This document shows, piece by piece, positions 1 to 5,041 of a stretch of DNA of 5,094 nt. Positions within the stretch are counted from its first letter, which is position 1. Each line of letters starts with the position of its first letter. Origin of the DNA: an uncultured Methanobrevibacter sp. (GTDB lineage Archaea > Methanobacteriota > Methanobacteria > Methanobacteriales > Methanobacteriaceae); assembly GCA_902782595.1 (NCBI GenBank), contig CACZNW010000195.1:1-5094 (forward strand), in the 5' to 3' direction. Both the position numbers and the translations under genes were made by a program. The notes beneath the pieces are model-generated. The model did not search any database. It was not told the DNA's origin and saw only the letters and a program-made list of their open reading frames with translations.

Positions 1-14
1 AAATCCGGTTTGGG

Positions 15-62
15 AAAAAATATAAGATGGAGGGGGGAATTGTTGGTGATGTTAACAATTCC
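15..62 (-). terminator. Hairpin plus T-tract terminator of the adhesin-like gene
   Basis: A perfect 9-bp inverted repeat, GGAATTGTT (36-44) and AACAATTCC (54-62), with a 9-nt loop begins two bases past the adhesin stop codon on the minus strand. Further along the minus strand there is a C-run (plus-strand G 32-37) and then a T-run (plus-strand A 15-20). Archaeal RNA polymerase stops mainly at T-rich tracts, so the T-run may do the work and the hairpin may protect the 3' end. The bases outside this element (1-14) show nothing that can be assigned. Confidence 0.6.
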
Positions 63-64
63 TT

Positions 65-2242
65 TTAATCTTTGCACATTTTGTCTATCAGTGTTAGTGA
101 TGCGCCTTCATAACTCAAGAAGAAGAATGTGTTGTATGCGAGTCCGGATATTCCGGTGGATATTACTGTTCCTCCGAATACTTCGCCAAATCCTCCTGCA
201 AGGGCGTTTCCAACAATAAGTGTTACTGCGGTTTGAAGTCTGTTGTAGTTCACGTCGAATGTGTTTGATATGATGACTGCTGATGTGGCAGCTCCGATTG
301 CGGCTCCAACTCCAAATCCTACTGCAAAACCGATTGCAGGATTTGCGGTAAGAATTCCTGCTGCAACACCTGCTGCTACACTTGCAACGGTTGATGCAAT
401 CACAAGGACTCTTGAAGTGGTTGCGGATAGACTTTTTTCGTAGTGGACAAGGCCGATTCCGTTACTCCAGTCTTTACCGTTAAACATTACAACTCCATTC
501 TGTGCATTGCAGATATGATCTCCTCCGCCATAGGCATAGTTTCCTTTGAAACTGCAGTTGTTAAGCTGTAAAACGCCCTGGTTGAATATTGCTCCGCCGT
601 ATTTTGCATAGTTGTCGATGAATTTGCAGTTGGTGCAGTACATGCGTCCGCTGTTGATTATTGCAGCTCCCCAGTCTCTGCAAATCAGGTAGTTCATTCT
701 GTTTTTGTATAATGTTACGTTGTTGAGATATCCGGTTCCGCCGAAGTTTTCTATTGCTGTGTTGAATCCTTCGATTTTCAGGTTGGATATTGCAAGTATT
801 GTGTCTTCGTTTATTGTTGAGAATTTGTTTTCATCGTCATCTTCTGATTCACAGTAGACTCTTGATCCGTTTCCGTTAATGTTGATTACATCGAATTTTT
901 TATCTTTCGGATTCCAGGTCATTTTTGATTTGATGTCAAGATTTTTGGTGAAAACCACGTTAATTGATTTGACTATATTTGTCCTGTCCTTTTTTGGAAG
1001 TGATTTTATGAATTTGGAAAAAATGTCACTGCTTAATGAGCATGCCTTTTCATAATCTCCGAGATTTGACACTTTAACTGTTTTGTAGAGGTTCTGATTG
1101 ACGTCGTATGAGGATGTAGGCAGTTTGCGGAATATGTCGTTTATACTTTTGACCTTGGTGAATAAAAGGTGTTTTTCATATGACATACCGTCGGCGATAT
1201 TTGCGCTGATGACAAATTCAAAAGTGCTGTTGTCAAGGTATCTTCCGTAGAATGTGGTATACTGGTCAATATGGTTAATTCCACCTCTGATAATAGTGAA
1301 ATATATCAGGGGGACAATGTTGATGTCTTTTTTAATGAACTTTATGTTGTGGATTTCTTTGAGGTATTTTTCATCCAGGTTTAATCTGGATCCTTCAATT
1401 ACGCTTAAGGCGTTGTTGAATCTGGATGATATGGCGTAGTGTTTTACTTTTGGACTTATGTATACTGCTTCACCGGCAAGCTGTGATCCGCAGTTTATGA
1501 ATGTTGAATTTTCAATCTGCAGGTTTTCGTCGTTGATATATACTGCACCTGCAACTATTCTTGCAGTGCTGTTGATGAAACGGCAGTTCTGTATTTTACC
1601 GTTTTTTCCGTTCCATTTCACTGCACCACCGCTTTCGGCTGAAGTTTCACAAAAAGTGCAGTCTGATAAAAATCCATTGTTTCCAAGCCAGATGACTGGT
1701 GTGAAATCGTTTTTGAAATTTTTAAATATGATATTTTTCAGTGTCACGTTGTCTGCGAAGATGTAGAATCCTGCCTGATTATTGTTTGCGTCAATTATGT
1801 GTCCGTTACCGTTGATTACTGTGTTGCCTGATTTTATGATGATTAATGCATTTTTGGTTAAGTTGTAATCCTGGTTGATATTGTAGGTGCTTCCAGGTTT
1901 TAGATTTGAGATGTCACTGTTTAAGTCGTCTATGTTTTTTGTACTGTTTTCAGCCGGAGCCTGTACTTCAGATTTCATGCTGATTTGGCTGTGGCTGTTT
2001 TCAGATGGTGCCTGTACTTCAGATTTCATGCTGATTTGGCTGTGGCTGTTTTCGGTGGAGGTTACTGTTTCGTTTATATGGTAGTCAGTGTTTTCTATGT
2101 TTATGTTTGTTTCTTCGGTTTGCTGTATTTCTGTTGTGTTTAAATGACTGGTGTCTGATGCGCTGACGCATGATGCTGCCAGGAGTATCAGCGCACATGC
2201 CATCAATAAACACAAAATGTTTTTGTTTTCAAATATCTTCAT
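65..2242 (-). CDS. Secreted adhesin-like protein with split parallel beta-helix and hydrophobic C-terminus
   Basis: This gene encodes a 725-residue exported protein, probably displayed on the cell surface. Residues 1-28 are a signal peptide: a short charged start (MKIFENKN), a hydrophobic core (ILCLLMACALILLAA) and a likely cut after Val-Ser-Ala. Residues 30-100 are a Thr/Ser/Asn/Glu-rich stalk holding two copies of a 17-residue repeat (63-96). About 102-265 is a parallel beta-helix block, with phrases such as NGNGHIIDA, FADNVTLKNIIF and CRFINSTA. About 266-452 is an insert without beta-helix phrasing. About 453-589 is a second beta-helix block (CKFIDNYAKYGGAIFNQG, CSFKGNYAYGGG). About 611-710 is Gly/Ala-rich and strongly hydrophobic, suggesting two or three membrane segments. 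I chose the ATG at 2242 because a GGAGAG ribosome site precedes it by 7 nt; an upstream in-frame TTG at 2281 would add 13 residues and weaken the signal peptide. Beta-helix adhesin-like proteins are a large family in Methanobrevibacter and Methanosphaera, but the ligand here is unknown. Confidence 0.85.
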   Translation of the reverse strand: MKIFENKNILCLLMACALILLAASCVSASDTSHLNTTEIQQTEETNINIENTDYHINETVTSTENSHSQISMKSEVQAPSENSHSQISMKSEVQAPAENSTKNIDDLNSDISNLKPGSTYNINQDYNLTKNALIIIKSGNTVINGNGHIIDANNNQAGFYIFADNVTLKNIIFKNFKNDFTPVIWLGNNGFLSDCTFCETSAESGGAVKWNGKNGKIQNCRFINSTARIVAGAVYINDENLQIENSTFINCGSQLAGEAVYISPKVKHYAISSRFNNALSVIEGSRLNLDEKYLKEIHNIKFIKKDINIVPLIYFTIIRGGINHIDQYTTFYGRYLDNSTFEFVISANIADGMSYEKHLLFTKVKSINDIFRKLPTSSYDVNQNLYKTVKVSNLGDYEKACSLSSDIFSKFIKSLPKKDRTNIVKSINVVFTKNLDIKSKMTWNPKDKKFDVININGNGSRVYCESEDDDENKFSTINEDTILAISNLKIEGFNTAIENFGGTGYLNNVTLYKNRMNYLICRDWGAAIINSGRMYCTNCKFIDNYAKYGGAIFNQGVLQLNNCSFKGNYAYGGGDHICNAQNGVVMFNGKDWSNGIGLVHYEKSLSATTSRVLVIASTVASVAAGVAAGILTANPAIGFAVGFGVGAAIGAATSAVIISNTFDVNYNRLQTAVTLIVGNALAGGFGEVFGGTVISTGISGLAYNTFFFLSYEGASLTLIDKMCKD
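1944..2045 (-). repeat. Two tandem 51-bp units encoding a 17-residue repeat
   Basis: Two in-frame 51-bp units (1944-1994 and 1995-2045) lie in the stalk region of the adhesin-like gene. The first bases of a third unit (CTGTTTTC) follow from 2046. The block 1959-2002 is identical to 2010-2053, while the short Pro-Ser/Pro-Ala junction differs by a few bases. Each unit encodes ENSHSQISMKSEVQAP with one variable leading residue. Near identity at DNA level implies a recent duplication, and the copy number may vary between strains by slippage or recombination. Confidence 0.9.
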
Positions 2243-2249
2243 TATTTTT

Positions 2250-2255
2250 CTCTCC
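2250..2255 (-). promoter_or_regulatory. Ribosome binding site that fixes the adhesin start
   Basis: The minus strand reads GGAGAG here, complementary to the 16S rRNA 3' end, with 7 nt before the ATG at 2242. No similar site stands before the upstream in-frame TTG (2281) or ATG (2266). This supports the shorter protein, which then begins directly with a normal signal peptide. Confidence 0.75.
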
Positions 2256-2323
2256 GATGTAATCATTTTTTTTTGGAGCAATTCAAATTGTTTTTTCTAG
2301 ATTATAATGTATGAAAAAGACCA

Positions 2324-2339
2324 TATATAAAGGTTTTCG
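2324..2339 (-). promoter_or_regulatory. BRE/TATA promoter of the adhesin-like gene
   Basis: On the minus strand the sequence reads CGAAAACC followed by TTTATATA, a near-ideal archaeal BRE plus box A (TATA at plus-strand 2324-2331, BRE at 2332-2339). Archaeal start sites usually lie about 25 bases downstream of the box, which puts transcription start near 2300 and gives a leader of roughly 60 nt before the ATG at 2242. Confidence 0.75.
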
Positions 2340-2340
2340 A

Positions 2341-2360
2341 ATGTAAGTGCTCACTTGCAT
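2341..2360. promoter_or_regulatory. 20-bp inverted repeat next to the adhesin promoter, candidate operator
   Basis: ATGTAAGTG-CT-CACTTGCAT is a 9-bp inverted repeat with a 2-bp spacer and a single mismatch. It begins one base upstream of the BRE of the adhesin promoter. A 2-base loop is too tight for an RNA hairpin, so a dimeric DNA-binding protein is the likelier explanation. The position just upstream of the BRE suits an activator that recruits TBP/TFB, or a repressor that blocks TFB. The cognate protein is not identifiable here. Confidence 0.5.
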
Positions 2361-2419
2361 CTTAAAAAACAAAATTAATGAATAATTACTAATTAATTAT
2401 GATATAAAAAGATTTTAGA

Positions 2420-2719
2420 TTGTTGATTGAAAAATTCATGCGATTTGTGGATTTAACATTTTCATTTTTAATGTGTGTTTATGTGATTTTTCAAGTTGAA
2501 ATTCCTCAAAATCAAAAAAGGATTCAGATAATAATTCAAAAAAATTCAAACCAATACTGGGAAATAAAAGATCTTTTCAAATTACTCAAACATGGACTCA
2601 ACATGAGAGAAATACACTGATATACTCCAAACTGTATATTTAAATGTATTTTAGGAGTCCTAATCATATCACAAGGATTCTACTCAAAAACAGCCATACA
2701 ACAATTATATGAGTACTAG
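2420..2719 (+). pseudogene. Remnant of the C-terminal end of a DDE (IS4-like) transposase
   Basis: One reading frame runs from 2420 to a TAG at 2717-2719, interrupted only by a TGA at 2618-2620. Before that TGA it reads QYWEIKDLFKLLKHGLNMREIH, and after it YTPNCIFKCILGVLIISQG. The first phrase resembles the RW-x-IE-xx-FK-xx-K segment around the catalytic glutamate of IS4-type DDE transposases, followed by the usual hydrophobic C-terminal helix. In the alignment I would make, the catalytic Glu is replaced by Lys (WEIK). The TGA could derive from an Arg CGA codon (HRYTPN). There is no ATG start (only TTG), no ribosome site, and neither the first two Asp residues nor inverted ends are visible. 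This is family recognition by eye, so another AT-rich chance frame remains possible. Confidence 0.45.
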
Positions 2720-2750
2720 AAAATTCAGACCTCTATATATTTTTAGTCAC

Positions 2751-2786
2751 ACCAAAAAATTTATAAGGCATGACAATATTATATAA
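2751..2786 (+). promoter_or_regulatory. cysK promoter, two overlapping TATA candidates
   Basis: The first candidate is TTTATAA (2760-2766), preceded by the purine-rich ACCAAAAAA that fits a BRE; start would fall near 2787-2790 with a leader of about 88 nt. The second is TTATATAA (2779-2786), which overlaps the first operator half-site and matches the TTATATAA before cysE exactly; start would fall near 2808. The sequence does not decide between them. In either case the operator array covers the start site or the box. Confidence 0.55.
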
Positions 2787-2814
2787 CAATAGTTATAATA
2801 ATAACATATGTTAT
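2783..2814. promoter_or_regulatory. Phased operator array upstream of cysK (ATAAC-N4-GTTAT, two copies)
   Basis: Four perfect 5-bp half-sites alternate in orientation with starts exactly 9 bp apart: ATAAC 2783, GTTAT 2792, ATAAC 2801, GTTAT 2810. They form two 14-bp dyads, 2783-2796 (spacer AATA) and 2801-2814 (spacer ATAT), 4 bp apart. The second, ATAACATATGTTAT, is a perfect palindrome. The array sits at the predicted transcription start of cysK, where a bound protein would block RNA polymerase, so repression is the natural reading. A candidate ligand protein is the HTH regulator at 4602-4988; that link is inferred. Confidence 0.65.
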
Positions 2815-2876
2815 AACTTTGAAAATAATTGTTAATATACAATAAAAATTAAATAAATATAATAGGAGAATAAAAT

Positions 2877-3824
2877 ATGGAAAATATACCAGAATTAAAA
2901 AGAGGAGTCCTAAACAGCATTACAGATGCTATAGGAAACACTCCAATCGTAAGATTAAATAATTTAACAAAAGATTTAAAAGCAGAAGTTGATGTTAAAA
3001 TTGAATCATTCAACCCGACAGGCAGTGTTAAAGATCGTGTTGCAGTTGCAATGATTGAAGATGCAGAAGAAAAAGGATTATTGAATGCTGATTCAGTAAT
3101 TATAGAACCGACCAGTGGTAATACAGGTATCGGCCTTGCATTTGCAGCGGCTGCAAAAGGATACAGGTTAATTTTGACCATGCCCGAAACAATGTCTGTC
3201 GAGAGAAGAAAATTCCTAAGTGTTCTTGGAGCAGAATTGGTACTGACTCCCGGTGCAGATGGAATGGGAGGAGCAATTGCAAAGGCAAAGGAATTGGAGG
3301 AAAACACTGACAATGCTATTATTTTAGGTCAGTTTGATAATCCGGCAAATGTAAAAATCCATGCTGAAACCACCGCCCAAGAAATCTTAAGGGACACAGA
3401 AGGGAAAGTCGACATTGTCATTGCGGGAGTAGGTACCGGCGGAACCATTACAGGAATTGGAAAAGTCCTAAAAGAAGAGGTTCCGGATGTAAAAATTGTT
3501 GCAGTTGAACCAAAAGACTCACAAACATTAGGTAAAGGAGAAAAAGGACCTCATAAAATCCAGGGTATAGGGGCAGGATTTGTCCCGTCAATTTATGATG
3601 ACAGCGTAATAGATGAAATTATTCCGGTTGAAAATGAGGATGCAGGTAATACTCTGATTGCACTTGCAAAAAAGGAAGGTATTTTTTCAGGTATATCCTC
3701 CGGAGCAGCTACCTGGGCAGCGTTATATTTGGCTAAAAAAGAAGAAAATGAAGGAAAAAGAATAATAGCTATTTTACCGGACAATGGTGAAAGATATCTC
3801 TCTGTCGACTGGTTATTTGAATAA
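2877..3824 (+). CDS. cysK: Cysteine synthase (O-acetylserine sulfhydrylase)
   Basis: This is a PLP-dependent cytosolic enzyme that makes L-cysteine from O-acetyl-L-serine and sulfide, the last step of the serine-to-cysteine route. It has 315 residues, the normal CysK length. NPTGSVKDR holds the PLP lysine at Lys52. TSGNTG (79-84) is the substrate-binding loop with Asn82 contacting PLP. GVGTGGT (184-190) binds the PLP phosphate. SGISSGA (271-277) and PDNGERYLS (301-309) are the conserved C-terminal motifs. There is no N-terminal haem-binding or C-terminal CBS domain, which argues against cystathionine beta-synthase. The ATG at 2877 has GGAG (2865-2868) 8 nt upstream. The next gene, cysE, starts 61 bp after the stop and supplies the substrate. 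The phased array at 2783-2814 is the likely control point. O-phosphoserine as substrate, used by some archaeal homologues, cannot be excluded by eye, but the neighbouring cysE favours O-acetylserine. Confidence 0.95.
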   Translation: MENIPELKRGVLNSITDAIGNTPIVRLNNLTKDLKAEVDVKIESFNPTGSVKDRVAVAMIEDAEEKGLLNADSVIIEPTSGNTGIGLAFAAAAKGYRLILTMPETMSVERRKFLSVLGAELVLTPGADGMGGAIAKAKELEENTDNAIILGQFDNPANVKIHAETTAQEILRDTEGKVDIVIAGVGTGGTITGIGKVLKEEVPDVKIVAVEPKDSQTLGKGEKGPHKIQGIGAGFVPSIYDDSVIDEIIPVENEDAGNTLIALAKKEGIFSGISSGAATWAALYLAKKEENEGKRIIAILPDNGERYLSVDWLFE

Positions 3825-3835
3825 GGTAATTATTT

Positions 3836-3875
3836 ATACTATATGTTATATAAATTAAAACATAACATATGGCGA
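3836..3875 (+). promoter_or_regulatory. Internal cysE promoter with split copy of the cysK operator
   Basis: The 61-bp cysK-cysE gap contains ATATGTTAT (3841-3849) and its exact inverse ATAACATAT (3862-3870), 12 bp apart. These are the two halves of the perfect cysK palindrome: ATATGTTATA occurs at 2806-2815 and 3841-3850, and ATAACATATG at 2801-2810 and 3862-3871. Each half also fits a decayed dyad (ATACT-ATAT-GTTAT at 3836 and ATAAC-ATAT-GGCGA at 3862). TATA candidates are TTTATA (3833-3838, start near 3860) and TTATATAA (3846-3853, start near 3875, almost leaderless). GAGG (3874-3877) is the cysE ribosome site, 8 nt before the ATG. cysE could therefore be transcribed both by read-through and from its own regulated promoter. 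Confidence 0.5.
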
Positions 3876-3885
3876 GGTTTATCTG

Positions 3886-4605
3886 ATGTTCAACAATTTG
3901 AGGGCTGAAATTAAAGCTATTAAAGAAAAGGATCCCGCTGCAAGGTCAACATTAGAGATTTTCTTATGTTACCCCGGATTTTATGCTTTATTGATGCATA
4001 GACTCAGTCATTGGTTGTGGATTCATTCTTTTAAGCTTTTGGCACGTATGATTTCTAATCTTGCCAGATTCATTACGGGCATAGAAATTCACCCCGGAGC
4101 GACATTCGGTAAACGAGTATTTATTGACCATGGAATGGGTGTTGTTGTTGGTGAAACAACAATTGTTGGTGATGATGTGTTGATTTATCAGGGAGTAATC
4201 CTTGGTGGAACCACTACCAACAAAGGTAAAAGGCATCCGACAGTTGAAAATGGAGTAATTATTGGAGCTGGTGCTAAAGTAATGGGAAATATTACAATCG
4301 GAGAATACTCCAAAATAGGTACCGGAGCTGTGGTTCTAAAGGATGTTCCTCCCGAATCAACATGTGTAGGTGTACCTGGAAGGATTGTTAAAAGTAAAAA
4401 TAAAAGCCATATTGTTGATTTAGAACATAATAAGTTACCTGACCCTGTTGCAGAAGCTATCCGTTCATTGGAAAAACAGATTGAAGATGCTGAAAAACTT
4501 ATTCAAATTTTACTTGATAAAAACGGAATATGTGTAACAGAGGATATGGTAGATGAAGAAGTTGATTGCGGAGACTTATTAAAAAAGGACAGTGATTTAA
4601 AATGA
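3886..4605 (+). CDS. cysE: Serine O-acetyltransferase
   Basis: This enzyme transfers acetyl from acetyl-CoA to L-serine, giving O-acetylserine for CysK. The protein has 239 residues. The N-terminal helices (1-62) include DPAARSTLE and the CYPGFYALLMHRLSHWLW phrase typical of short CysE/EpsC forms. From Glu67 the left-handed beta-helix hexapeptides begin: IEIHPGATFG, then FIDHGMGVVVGE with catalytic His82, then GGT..KGKRHP with His117, and GAGAKVMGNITIG. Glu67 occupies the place of the catalytic-dyad Asp of the E. coli enzyme, as in other short forms. The beta-helix closes at VPGRIV (163-168). A tail of about 70 residues follows, with a likely coiled coil (187-212) and an acidic end. It ends in Asp-Leu-Lys, not the C-terminal Ile that docks bacterial CysE into CysK. 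The stop overlaps the start of the regulator gene by 4 bases. Bacterial-type sequence in an archaeon suggests ancient transfer, but this is inference. Confidence 0.94.
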   Translation: MFNNLRAEIKAIKEKDPAARSTLEIFLCYPGFYALLMHRLSHWLWIHSFKLLARMISNLARFITGIEIHPGATFGKRVFIDHGMGVVVGETTIVGDDVLIYQGVILGGTTTNKGKRHPTVENGVIIGAGAKVMGNITIGEYSKIGTGAVVLKDVPPESTCVGVPGRIVKSKNKSHIVDLEHNKLPDPVAEAIRSLEKQIEDAEKLIQILLDKNGICVTEDMVDEEVDCGDLLKKDSDLK

Positions 4606-4988
4606 AACCACCCTGTGAAATCGTTGTATGGTATGTAATACCTGCAATTAGATCTGAATTGGCAAAAGAGCTTCTGAATTTAGGAATGAGGCAGAAGGAT
4701 GTTTCTGAACTTATGGATATTACTCAGCCTGCGGTATCTCAGTATATCACTGATAAACGTGGTAGCGGAATTAAACTTGATGATGACACAAAAGATATGA
4801 TTCATGAATTTGCTCGTCAGTTGTCAGAAGGTGAAGCTACCAAAGCAGATTTGATACCAAGGACATGTATTATCTGTAAAAATGTTGAAACGGTTGACGT
4901 GTTGTCCCAGCTTAATATTGATACGTCTGAACTGGGTGAAGATTGTCAATCCTGTTTGGGTTCGGAAGCTGAAATTGGTGATGAATAG
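4602..4988 (+). CDS. HTH transcriptional regulator with two CxxC pairs
   Basis: This 128-residue protein is an XRE-like helix-turn-helix regulator of the kind found widely in Euryarchaeota. Residues 14-30 form a lead helix (PAIRSELAKELLNLGMR). The HTH runs about 30-50: QKDVSELM, a turn at DIT, then recognition helix QPAVSQYIT. The basic K52-R53-G54 follows. Residues 60-80 look helical and may dimerise. The C-terminal part has Cys89-x-x-Cys92 and Cys115-x-x-Cys118, with Cys5 near the start (PPCEIVVWYV). Four or five cysteines could bind zinc or an Fe-S cluster or form disulfides, making the protein a plausible sulfur, cysteine or redox sensor. Its ATG overlaps the cysE TGA (ATGA), and the only nearby ribosome-site match is a weak GGA (4587-4589), so translational coupling to cysE is likely. 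Given its place in the cluster it is the leading candidate to bind the ATAAC-N4-GTTAT sites. The target and ligand are not shown by sequence. Confidence 0.85.
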   Translation: MKPPCEIVVWYVIPAIRSELAKELLNLGMRQKDVSELMDITQPAVSQYITDKRGSGIKLDDDTKDMIHEFARQLSEGEATKADLIPRTCIICKNVETVDVLSQLNIDTSELGEDCQSCLGSEAEIGDE

Positions 4989-4993
4989 TAAAG

Positions 4994-5001
4994 TATTTAA
5001 A
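4994..5001 (+). promoter_or_regulatory. Possible TATA box for the tRNA-Cys gene
   Basis: TATTTAAA follows the purine-rich AGTAAAG just after the regulator stop and would start transcription near 5025, leaving a 5' leader of about 15 nt for RNase P. A second candidate within 5015-5027 (ATATTTTATTATA) would start transcription at or slightly inside the tRNA, which is less suitable. Co-transcription with the cys genes is also possible because the gap is only 53 bp. Confidence 0.3.
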
Positions 5002-5013
5002 CTATTAATTACC

Positions 5014-5034
5014 AATATTTTATTATACTTTTTT
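5014..5034 (+). terminator. T-rich terminator after the cysteine regulator
   Basis: The stretch is mostly T and A and ends with six T bases (5029-5034) about 40 nt past the regulator stop. T-tracts without a hairpin are the usual archaeal termination signal, and none of the flanking bases form a convincing stem. If it is leaky, transcripts would run into the tRNA-Cys gene 8 bp downstream. Confidence 0.45.
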
Positions 5035-5041
5035 AGTTAGT

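Larger units (their letters stand above)
2282..2876. other. 595-bp divergent intergenic region
   Basis: This AT-rich gap separates the minus-strand adhesin gene from the plus-strand cysteine genes. From left to right it holds the adhesin leader and promoter (to 2339), the 20-bp inverted repeat (2341-2360), about 60 bp of AT-rich DNA with nothing I can assign, a decayed transposase-like reading frame (2420-2719), and the cysK promoter, operator array and leader (about 2750-2876). No intact gene or structured RNA is seen in it. The cysK leader (about 2790-2863) is very A/T-rich and shows no riboswitch-like folding. Confidence 0.7.

Noticed and set aside
1458..1766. A 102-codon plus-strand frame inside the adhesin gene
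   Set aside because: It is the complement of the beta-helix coding region; the minus-strand frame has a signal peptide, repeats, a promoter and a terminator, and this one has none.
1944..2053. CRISPR or other spaced repeat array
   Set aside because: There are only two direct tandem units, without spacers, and they are in frame within a coding region.
2420..2620. A functional small membrane protein of 66 residues
   Set aside because: It would start with TTG, lacks a ribosome site and promoter, and the same frame continues beyond its stop with related-looking sequence, which fits a broken gene better.
2783..2817. Binding site for SurR, the thermococcal CxxC sulfur regulator
   Set aside because: SurR sites as I know them are GTT-N3-AAC. 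The spacings here are GTT-N2-AAC (2810-2817) and ATAAC-N4-GTTAT, and the local regulator is not an ArsR-type SurR homologue by eye.
2790..2863. Riboswitch or attenuator in the cysK leader
   Set aside because: The leader is almost all A and T, with no stable stems and no resemblance to a SAM or other known aptamer. The weak inverted repeat ATTGT/ACAAT (2828-2843) is too short to matter.
2653..2913. The 11-mer AGGAGTCCTAA at 2653-2663 repeated inside cysK at 2903-2913
   Set aside because: The second copy lies in cysK coding sequence and no flanking identity extends it, so it is most simply chance, although 2651-2663 is itself a small inverted repeat.
2849..3313. A 154-codon minus-strand open frame opposite cysK
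   Set aside because: It is antisense to the well-supported cysK reading frame, has no ribosome site, and its composition is what the complement of a conserved coding sequence gives.
4824..5015. A 63-codon minus-strand frame over the end of the regulator
   Set aside because: It overlaps the conserved CxxC region of the regulator on the other strand and has no recognisable motif.
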